Assembly (NCBI RefSeq): GCF_030272615.1
Contig: NC_081406.1
Coordinates: 217,504,997-217,568,996 of the forward strand
Direction: 5' to 3'
From: Cryptomeria japonica
Lineage: Eukaryota; Streptophyta; Pinopsida; Cupressales; Cupressaceae
DNA: 64,000 nucleotides
Made by a program: the position numbers and the translations under genes. The stretch's first letter is position 1. Each line of letters begins with the position of its first letter. Shown here piece by piece: positions 55,663-64,000 of the stretch. Below the pieces are notes generated by a model. The model ran no database searches, was not told where the DNA came from, and saw only the letters and a program-made list of their open reading frames with translations.

Positions 55663-57616
55663 ATGGCAACCACCTCTGCAATTGAATATATAGAAAACCC
55701 TACTGTTGTTGAAGTAATAAAAAGACCTAGGCCCGTATTTCAGTTAGTTCCCGAGATAGCAAAGAAGGATGATACCTTAGGTGCTTTTTCTCAAATTCCT
55801 AAGGGAGTTGTATATGCTGAAGACCCTAGAATGTACATCCATTGCAACATTGAGGAATTAGGAGATTAGGAAATTAAAACCATGTATAAAACTGTGATAT
55901 GTGATAATACTGGCAATGTAAAGGATGAACACAAGATCATTGAGACCCTAGGATTTACAGAGATCCTTAGCATTTCTGAATTTCCAAAGGATGTGATTAG
56001 GATAGTCTTAAGCAGGGTACATGGTGAATTTTTCTGGCTAGATGCAATTCACAAAATCACCAAGGAAGCTGTAAAAGCCGTCACAGGGTTACCGACCACC
56101 AGTAAAAGACCAGATAAAACCAAGAAATTGATGACCTAATTGCTCAAGCCAACCAGACAGTATTTTCTACTACACACCGGCACATTGCTTTAATGGTAGG
56201 AAGAGTTAATGAGGTGACAGAGGAAACAGAAAGTGGATGGGATATATTCTTGGTTGAGAAAGAAAAACAAGAAGAATATAGGAACCCCAAACCCATAAAA
56301 TTTTATCGGAAAGATAGAGACAAGGGGAAAGGAAAAGTTGGTGGACCACCTAGTATCAAGGTTAGAGACAACTTACCCCCACCTTCTTTGATTACTCCAC
56401 CAATAAAATCAACAACTACTAAAGATCAACCGGCAGTCGAGAGTATGGATGTAGAGGATAATAATCCTAATCTTGAAGTCCTATATACAGTGAATGTTGA
56501 TACTTAGAAGATCAACATAGTAGTAGACAAAGATACAACAGAAAAGATAGATATGGCTAGTGAGCCTTCGGTAGCAGGGGAAATTGATAAACCTGCAGAA
56601 GATAAAGAGCAAAATGTAGAGACTGAGACATAGACTAAGGCAATGAAACATACAAAGAAACAAACAGAGCTAAAGGCTCCAAAACAACAACAACCGGAAT
56701 AGGTACATAAAGAAACAGTGCCACAGACAACTAGTGAAGTAGGAAAACCATTGCTTAAAGAAATGCAGACACAAACTGACCTACTAGAGGTCAATACAAG
56801 CTTGGTTCCTTCCACTGGTACTCAGATTGTTGACTCATCATCAAGCTTCAAATCAACCAATGTGACTGAGGTACTACTTGATTCTATCAAGAAAATAACC
56901 GTTGCAGCTCACAGGCTTACAAAGCAATTGATGATACCATACCAATTTTGAAGGTAATTGCTCCTAACTATAATATAGATAGCAAAGATTCTTTAGAACA
57001 ATTGGATACACTATGTAAATATATCTCAGAAAACATTGAGAAGATAAAAGAAGAGTCAGTAAAGGATAAAGTAGAAGTTGAAAAACAGAAATTCTTTGAT
57101 GAGAAAATACAGAAGTGTAATAGAGATTTTGACACACTTCTACTGGAATTATGTAATTTGTTGAAAGAGTACAAAAATTTGTACAAAGATAGCTGTAAAA
57201 CAAACTTTTTGACTGTAGATATTGACAAGAAAATGAGCAAGGTTCAGGATGAGATCAATAAACTTGCAGATAATTTTGTCAACTCACCTATTACACTATC
57301 AGTTTTTGAGGAGAAGATAACAAATTTTGAGGAAGAACTACTCAAATTGGAAAGAGGAAAAGAAAGAATAATAAGTAAGGCAAAGCATTTGAGATCTAAA
57401 CTAAGTCCAAGATTGGACTATCTAGCATCTCTGCGGAAGGAAATTTCTGAGGCACTAATACAAGGCAACAAAACACCGGTAGAGCATTTGCAGCATCTCA
57501 CCGGTATAGTGAAAAGAACAGAAACAACAATAAAGGATAGCAAGAAGTTTATGGATAGTATAAACTTGATTTTGGGAGATCTTTTTCAAATTATAACTAC
57601 CCAGCTACAAGGTTAA
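55663..57616 (+). pseudogene. Element F ORF2 (conserved, unknown function)
   Basis: The ATG at 55663 (MATTSAIEYIENPTVVEVIK). The N-terminal domain matches A: PRPVFQLVPEIAK, GVVYAEDPRMYI, EELGD then a stop and EIKTMY, LGFTEILSISEF, VHGEFFWLDAIHK, ITKEAVKAVTGLP. After 56139 the helical middle domain present in A is missing and the frame shifts. 56193-56507 starts MVGRVNEVTEETESGW and is Lys/Pro-rich. A Thr/Glu-rich linker follows. 56948-57616 is an open 222-codon coiled coil ending in SPRLDYLASLRKEISEAL and LGDLFQIITTQLQG. The coiled coil is the best preserved part. Function unknown. Confidence 0.65.
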
Positions 57617-57660
57617 AACCACAAATTCTACTAACATCTTGACAACCTTTATCATTGATG

Positions 57661-57821
57661 CCAAAGGGGGAGTAGTGGGATGAGAAAATTCAAATCACAG
57701 GACAAGAATCATATGCTCAGGGGGAGCTCTCACATTTTTGGTAAACATTTTTGGACTACACATTTTTGGATACTTTTTGAAATTTCTCATGAGTGTTGCC
57801 ATCAATGCCAAAGGGGGAGAT
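57661..57821 (+). other. Element F purine-tract cluster
   Basis: AAAGGGGGAG (57663-57672), CAGGGGGAG (57718-57726) and AAAGGGGGAGAT (57810-57821) next to the LTR. GTTGCCATCAATG (57795-57807) is an exact reverse complement of CATTGATGGCAAC (57874-57886) within the LTR. Confidence 0.8.
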
Positions 57822-58617
57822 TGTTGGCATATGCACACTCCAATGAGACATTGTATGAGATTGAAGGTTTTGTCATTGATGGCAACCTTGCAATCCTATG
57901 GCACCGGCAAAGGCATTATACCGGCATCAGCAGATCACACTCTACATCGGCACTCAAGATACCGGCACCGACACAGAAGAAAGGAAGTATACTGGCACAG
58001 AGGCCGACAGGATTTTTGTTATATTATATTTTGTTTATTATTGTAAAAATGTGTAAGCCGACTTGGAAAATTGTAAAATGACTCTTATATATAAAAGAGA
58101 TCATTGTAGACATTTTAGAGGAGAAGTAGTAGAAAAAAGGAAAATATTAGGCAGACCTATTGTGCAAAATATAGGTCAAGAGGTATATGTAAAGAACAGA
58201 GCAGGAACCGATACTGAATCTGGCATTGAAGATGCTATTGTAAAGAAGTACAAGATATCGGATTTGTATAATCCCTATTGTAAGTCAGTGAGACTTCCCA
58301 TTGAGTAGTGAGCTCTAGGCAGTTGGCCTTCTTGCATGTGCAGGCCCCTATTGTAAGTAATATTCTCTTATTGGCCAGTGAGTGAATATTGTGGGTAACA
58401 AATCCCATCGAGGTTTTTCCCACACTGGGTTTCCTCGTTAACATCTTGTGTTATGGTGTGCTTTTCATGTGGATGTTCTTGATTCTGTTCATTGCATTAT
58501 TTCTTGCATACCGGTACACTGTTATATTATGTTCAGCGTGATTTAAATTAAGAAATTCTAATTACCGGTCAGATACTAATTCACCTCCCCCTCTCAGTAT
58601 CTGTGGGATCCCTAATA
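57822..58617 (+). repeat. Element F 3' LTR
   Basis: A 796-bp copy of 53335-54131 with few differences, again ending CCCTAATA. The target duplication GTACC follows at 58618. Confidence 0.95.
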
Positions 58618-58770
58618 GTACCTTCTTGATTTTCACCACAATCTTTGCCAATACCAAAGAACGAAGACAATGTTCTACATTTTGTTTCCCTCTCTTGGCC
58701 TTCCCCACATTCAGGATTCCTACCCTTCTTCCTATTTGACATCCCCAATGGAATAAAGGTTGCAAAAAAA
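58618..58770 (-). pseudogene. hAT-type transposase, N-terminal end
   Basis: On the minus strand ATG near 58738 gives MSNRKKGRNPECGEGQERET followed by TLSSFFGIGKDCGENQEG. A basic start with an SSFFG-like motif is usual for the N terminus of this transposase group. It joins 53334 across element F after removing one GTACC, with a one-base frame difference. The assignment rests mainly on position and orientation, so it is weaker than for the other two parts. Confidence 0.45.
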
Positions 58771-60523
58771 TATCAACTTGATGAAAAAGTAATAATAGAC
58801 TATATGATTCATTGGCCCTACGACCTACAATCTAGATGTCTGAGGTCTCCCGAGTGACCACTGATGGGTCCCCACTAAATAAGAATGAACTCAACAATGC
58901 AAACATATAGAGATGAATTCAGAATAATATTCTAACACTTCAAAAATATGATCACTTGCCTTTAGGTCACTAGCAGTCACCAATGCAGTCAGTAGCAATG
59001 GGTGTTCCTGGTTTGAAACTTCGCTAGTGATCCAAATTGTGTAGAGATATATATGATCTTTGATTTTATTTATACCAATCCTTATTTTGGCAAATTTGTC
59101 AAGAGTTTTATATGGTATACAAATATTTGGCGAATCACACTTAACTATAACACGTCTTATATAATTTTTGAGGCAATTATGGTTCGTCCAATTAATTGGC
59201 AATCATAATAGAGTTGGCAAAAATTGGGGTGAATCAAGACATGCCGAACTACAAAATGCAAGGTGAATCGAGTCCTCCTGACCAATAAATCTTTATATGA
59301 ATATTGGCGAATTATGGTCGTCTATTAAGACGAGCTCGGAAATTGTAGGAAAAAATATTGAATTTACCATGTGGAAAACATAGATTCTATTGGCAAAATC
59401 TTAACAGAGATACAATTAATTACATAAAACAATGGGCGATTTGGCCATGCATCTGATAAAAATTTATAGTCTAGGCGACATGGCCACCCCTGATCAATAC
59501 ATTTTATGTGCCATTTTCGAGGTCGCCGACATGAAATATTCGCCAATGGTGAATATTCACCACTAAAGTAAACCCTAGTCATGTCATTGACCGAGATTAT
59601 CCAATTATAGGTTGAGTTAGTAACAATTAAGGATTTTATGATCATCGAGTTGACCAACCCCAAATGTTATCCCTCCTTGTCTAGCCCAGGTGGAATTGCC
59701 TAAGTATCTCAAGTGTAGTATTTTGTAACACCTTTGACGCACAACCACTGCACCCTTTATATGTCTTAATAAGTTGTCAAATATCTATAGATAATAAATC
59801 ACTTAAGTGATTTCTCTATCGGTGAGACTCCAACTATCGTTGGATGGATTTTCATGTTCTAGTGACCCACCAATGATAAAGTTTGATCATATAGCCCAAG
59901 CATGAAGAATGTTATCAATGAAGCTACATATGAGCCCCAACAAACCAATGATGCAAAAATATGAGCATGTGTATGGGAACAAGCCAATCATTGGAACTTA
60001 TGTATATCGTTGGGTACCCTTTTCAATCTGCTACCCTCATGAAGGGTTGGGCTCTTCTAGTAGGAAGAGGTAGGGGGGACTTATGGTTGTGGTTGGACTA
60101 AAAAGCCCTTGATGATGTTCTTCCTCTCCCACGTTCTATTGAGTTATGTATCAATTTCAACAGGAATCTCATTACTCTGTAATATCTTAATCCTTCTATT
60201 TCTTTTCATTAGAAATTGAATAATATTTAATTATAGTTAAATTCCCTTCTGCTAATATGCTTAGTTAGCTAGTAGTTAAGTTAGTTAGTAACTATTTCAT
60301 TTTCAACTAAACTTGAATAATTTTTACAAATCTTTTCTATAGAAATGTTATACGTTGTTGATTAATATGGTTAAGGTATTTTGGGTTTTTACAAATTTGA
60401 TCTTCCAAAAGCTCTACTTGGTGAGGTCATTCTATACTATAGGTTAATGGTAGATCTTGGTGTCAGCTAATGGACTATGAAGGGATCCCCTTTTGCTACT
60501 GACATTATTTTTCTACTAGGCAT
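58771..60523. other. Intergenic DNA, no gene seen
   Basis: The sequence would include the promoter of the hAT gene. A short inverted pair, ATTGGCGAAT near 59303 and ATTCGCCAAT near 59538, could be the remains of a small transposon, but I see no target duplication. No ORF with recognisable features. Confidence 0.5.
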
Positions 60524-60928
60524 TTGGCCTCTGAGTCCTCTCGTACTTCTCTCAAAGAGTCTTTCTCAACTTGGTGGAAGAATGCTATTTGTGACCACCT
60601 TACTATTTTTCTTGATGCTTCTTCTAAGAACGATATTGTTTCAGAGGATTTAAAACCACCCATTCATGTTTCTTCTCGTCCTTGTTCAACTAATATGCCT
60701 GAGGTTTTGGGACCATCTCTTTCTTTGATTATTTTTGTTTCTCTCCATTTCGCTACAAATTTACTTGCTAATGTTGTTTGCTATTCCAAATCGGCTTCTA
60801 ATAATAAAATAATAGATGTTGTGGTTTTGGTGTCTTCTATGGTTTCTTCGACTGATGTTTATGAGACTAATTCTACGTTAGAATTTTTTTTTCAGGTTCA
60901 TAGTGGTGTCAAAGATTGTTGCTTCTAG
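60524..60928 (+). other. Unrecognised short ORF
   Basis: 134 codons (MASESSRTSLKESFSTWWKN...). A Ser-rich start with STWW is followed by a hydrophobic part. Flanking frames are broken in every phase. I recognise no family. It may be a fragment of an old transposon protein or chance. Confidence 0.2.
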
Positions 60929-62119
60929 TGGTAATATCATTGTCCCTATCAATGATCTTTCTAACTGTCTTCACCTTCTCTAGTTATGATGGTAGATTCA
61001 CAAACCTAAAGCTCCGATTCATAATATGATGTAATTTGTTCAGCTCTAATTCTATTGTTACTTAGTTGGTTGTCCTATTTTTCTATTTTTGTGACTGATT
61101 TTGCTCAAGTTCTAAGTTTTCTTATTTCTAAATTACAAGATGGGAGGATAGATTGTGTTATTTCTCCACACATCCTTTCTATTGTGAAAATTTTAGCAAC
61201 GTGGAGTTTATAGGGAGCATAGGAAAGAGACATGGAGGAGGTGATGAGAGAAGATGGTTTGATTCCTTTCTTGAAGGATCAGATCTCTCGAAGGGTCGCA
61301 GAATTTATCTTTACGCCTATCAAATGTTGTGCATTGTGGATGTCCACAACCTCTTCTAGCATTGCCATATTTAGGGCTGAGGTCATTGGAAAGTTTGCGC
61401 ATACGCCCGTCAATTACATTTGCTTGTAGATTTCCAAAACCTTTAACTAAGAACTCTTGCTTTCCCTTTGTTCATTCTGTTATATGAAATCGCATTTCTT
61501 AAGGCATCCTGCCAAACATTTCCCATGCCTCATCTACGCCTTCACACCTCACTATTTAATCTGCAACTTAGTCTATCTTGTCGACGCACTCAATTTAAAT
61601 TGCAACAATAAAAATAGAATAAAAAGGCATGAGGTGTTTTCCATCAAGTTTGTTTTTCTCCAAAGGTATAAGGTGTTTTCCATAAAGTTTGTTTTTCTTC
61701 AACTTCTTTCCAACTGAGAAAATCCTTAGAAATCACAATGTACCCTAAAGGCCAACTTTGTCCACCATTTTAACATAATCCTTTTTCCTTAAATTTGGTC
61801 AAATACTGATGAGAGCCCATATTTATTCTCTATAATTTATTCATACAACTTATCTAGTTTTATCACTCTGATGCCTCTCCTTTTATCTCCTATGAAGGGA
61901 ATATTTATTATATGTTTGTGTCATTCTGAGTCCTTTTCATTTGTATATTTCCATACATCTTATTTCGTTTCAAGTGAACATTTGGTTCATATGGTTTTCT
62001 CTTCTGTTTTTTTTAATTAGAAATTTATTTGTGCATGGATACCTTACATAGCAATATAACTTGGATCCATCATCAGTGTATTAGTGCATTTTATTGCATT
62101 CATCTATTCTCCCTAACCT
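60929..62119. other. Intergenic DNA, possibly decayed retroelement body
   Basis: AT-rich with short ORFs of no clear meaning. A local duplication of AAGGTATAAGGTGTTTTCCAT-like sequence (GTGTTTTCCATCAAGTTTGT and again about 35 bases later) is at 61637-61708. It lies just upstream of an LTR-like segment, so it could be the worn internal part of that element. Confidence 0.4.
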
Positions 62120-62122
62120 ATA

Positions 62123-62542
62123 CTTAAGGGAGGGTGTTAGTATGAATAAGGACATTGACAAACTAGATATGTTTTTGTCGTTTCTAGTTAAATTCTTATT
62201 CACATTAGTTAAGTCTTAATGTAGCAAATTTTTAAATTATTTTCTCACCTTTTGAGATACTTAACTCATGCATATACACCTTAGTCATACTTCTCTTGTA
62301 TGCACATGACATATCAAGGACACATGTCTTCTACAAACGCAAGTTGGTTAGAGTCCACAACTACCCCCACTCTTCACCCTTGTCTACATCAACATGTGCT
62401 TCTCGTACATTTGTAAGCTATTGTGAGGTTGTACATATTGTATGGATGATATTATTATAATTATCTTATCGTAAGTCTCTAATAAAAAGTATGTTTGTCA
62501 TTTTGTGGGATCCAATAAACTATGAGCATCAAATAACTAACA
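62123..62542 (+). mobile_element. Probable 3' LTR remnant with purine tract (copia-like)
   Basis: TTAAGGGAGGG (62124-62134) is followed at once by TGTTAG, and the segment closes with CTAACA at 62542. This gives a 408-bp segment with 6-bp inverted ends and a purine tract in front, as in a 3' LTR. There is no matching duplication (GAGGG before, CCAAC after), consistent with an LTR at the end of an element whose 5' part is lost. No partner LTR is visible in the window. Confidence 0.5.
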
Positions 62543-63348
62543 CCAACAAACATAACATCTAAAAACCTATCATTTCCATTAATACTAGATGGAATATGAC
62601 AAATTAATCATAATTTACATATAATAAAATCATTTAAAATATCTAAATTATTGTTTAATAGAAAAGAAAACAAAATCACTATTTTTGAAAACATCAGATA
62701 TAAAAATATTCCCATTATTTATTTGTTACTTATCAATGTATCCTTCTTTATCCCCTATATCATATCTTTTTCAATCCCATAAATCAACTTCCCTATTACA
62801 CCAATTTTAATCTTACACGGATGTAAATATGTAAAACGTGTGGAGAAGATAAAGAAATGAAGAGCACTTGTCAAACAAAACAACCTATTCTTGACAATAT
62901 TTAAGATAGCATGCGTAATCATTCGGAGATGATTTGCCATCTATAGATTATTATTGTAGACAGTCGGTACATTATTTGTTTGTATACTCACCAAACAAGA
63001 GGGAAATAGGTATACGAACATAGATTTTTGTGTCGATATAAACACTCTTCTTCATAGTCAACCAATGAAAATACAAATGTCAGTAACACAAAAACAACTT
63101 TAGCGTCTTCCTCTAAATTATCTGACAAAAGTTCACATATAATGGAGTTTGGTATCATGCTCTATTTCATTGCCTTGTAAATCCTTCAACCGACCTATGG
63201 ATTGCCCTATAGTTTGGCATCCCTTTACAAATTTGACTTAAAGAGTTAGAATCACATCATAAACAAATAAATACTCTTTTCTGGACCAAAGTGGGCTTAA
63301 TGTTAAACTCTGTTTCAGACAGATCTTTAAACCCTTCAATTTGGTCTG
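62543..63348. other. Upstream region of the SAUR gene
   Basis: AT-rich; no ORF. A TATA-like AAATAAATAC is at 63264-63273, about 75-85 bases before the first ATG and thus suitably placed. I found no canonical TGTCTC auxin-response element on reading it. Confidence 0.45.
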
Positions 63349-63801
63349 GTGTGCTCTCCATTCCGAAGAATGAAGGGCATCAAGCAGAAGATATGGAGTT
63401 TTATATTTCTAATTTTTAAGAAGGACAAATGCTATGTGTCTCTTGGTTCAGAACCTGATCCAAAAATGTTCCCACAGTGTATAAGACCACATTCAGTGAA
63501 TGGGAATAGTGATAATAGTCTTGTTGTTCCAGAAGGGTGCTTTTCTGTGTATGTGGGGAAAGATAAGAGAAAGTTTTTTCTTCCCATTGCTTATTTGAGC
63601 CATCCAGTTATACGAGCTCTTCTTAGAAGAAGTGCTGAGGAGTATGGAGTTAGTCAAGCTGGGGTTCTCAGAATCCCTTGTGATGTGAAGAGTTTCCAAC
63701 ATGTGTTATGGCTGGTTCACAGCGATCCCAGCGGGAAGGACAAAAACACAGAGGAAATTGCTAAGCATTATTATCTGGTATGTGGCACACAACTCATTTG
63801 A
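63349..63801 (+). CDS. SAUR-family auxin-responsive protein
   Basis: A single-exon ORF of 150 codons, intact. Residues about 58-123 are the SAUR domain: VVPEGCFSVYVGKDKRKFFL, PIAYLSHPVIRALLRRSAEE, YGVSQAGVLRIPCDV and FQHVLWLV. The N terminus is basic and hydrophobic (MKGIKQKIWSFIFLIFKKDK). The second Met (63370) gives the more usual SAUR start, and the first adds MCSPFRR, so the true start is uncertain. SAUR proteins are small, short-lived and auxin-induced. Many promote cell expansion by inhibiting PP2C.D phosphatases and so activating plasma-membrane proton pumps; that role is family knowledge, not shown here. The lack of introns is usual. No transposon lies within 800 bases upstream except the LTR remnant. 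Confidence 0.93.
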   Translation: MCSPFRRMKGIKQKIWSFIFLIFKKDKCYVSLGSEPDPKMFPQCIRPHSVNGNSDNSLVVPEGCFSVYVGKDKRKFFLPIAYLSHPVIRALLRRSAEEYGVSQAGVLRIPCDVKSFQHVLWLVHSDPSGKDKNTEEIAKHYYLVCGTQLI

Positions 63802-64000
63802 AGATGTAGATAGGTCATCATGAGCAGGACTTCATTTTAATGGGAAGAGCTTCAAGAAGTTCAATCAGTCAGGATGAACATATATCTTAGTGAAAGCATT
63901 ATATAGTAAATATAAGTGACAGTAAATGACAAGATTACAATAGTTGAGTTCTATTTGTTGATTTTGTGGTTGATGAAATATGTTCTGTTATATACTGTGT
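63802..64000. other. 3' flank of the SAUR gene
   Basis: Presumed 3' untranslated region and beyond. I see no exact AATAAA signal before the window ends. Confidence 0.5.

Larger units (their letters stand above)
53335..58617 (+). mobile_element. Element F: short non-autonomous Sirevirus-like element
   Basis: LTRs 53335-54131 and 57822-58617 with a perfect TSD GTACC (53330-53334 and 58618-58622), inserted near the 5' end of the hAT gene. The order is initiator-Met primer site, coiled-coil/zinc-knuckle gag-like ORF, ORF2, three purine tracts. It is the same plan as A but 5.3 kb long. ORF2 lacks the middle part present in A. No pol. Both LTRs end in TA, not CA. Confidence 0.95.

Noticed and set aside
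59300-59545. MITE
   Set aside because: A 10-base inverted pair (ATTGGCGAAT) is present, but I see no target duplication or longer terminal repeat.

Overview
This window is nuclear DNA of a seed plant, most likely a gymnosperm/conifer. It is AT-rich and gene-poor. Most of it is LTR retrotransposons nested inside one another. All the low-copy coding signal is eukaryotic: one intact SAUR auxin-response gene at the right end, a broken hAT-type transposase gene, and retrotransposon gag/pol genes. The conifer assignment is an inference from the degree of nesting and the element types, not a proof.

Layout. 1-396 is the tail of a Sirevirus-type LTR that abuts a 66-bp tandem array (about 399-1864). 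A miniature LTR element (TRIM-like, 608-976, minus strand) sits inside that array. A ~240-bp tandem repeat follows (1861-2445), then AT-rich DNA. 3988-7740 holds a decayed, unrecognised protein-coding region with a G-patch-like motif and a long coiled coil. From 8586 rightwards lies a minus-strand hAT-type transposase pseudogene, split into three pieces (8586-9717, 51948-53334, 58618-58770) by two retrotransposons, A and F.

Nested stack, with target-site duplications (TSDs) read directly. A (9718-51947) is in the hAT gene. B, Ty1/copia (12788-39751, TSD AAGTC/CAGTC), is in A's second ORF. C, Ty1/copia (18938-39048, TSD TGTAT), is in B's 3' LTR. D, Ty3/gypsy of the Tat type on the minus strand (20808-33497, TSD GGAAG), is in C's gag. 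E, a relative of D lacking pol (42958-51364, TSD ATAGG), is in A's 3' LTR. F (53335-58617, TSD GTACC) is a second, shorter A-type element. The implied order is hAT, A, B, C, D; E came after A and F after hAT.

How the pieces work together. A, B, C and F all use an initiator-Met tRNA primer site and end in the Sirevirus signature of several purine tracts before the 3' LTR. B and C carry pol; A and F do not. A and F instead carry a coiled-coil plus zinc-knuckle gag-like ORF and a second conserved ORF of unknown function, so they probably depended on partners like B or C. D has protease, RT, a degenerate RNase H, an archaeal-type RNase H and integrase, plus an antisense plant-mobile-domain gene that still has two recognisable introns. 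E keeps only the gag/protease part of D, so it is non-autonomous. All elements are damaged. The only apparently functional host gene is the SAUR at 63349-63801.
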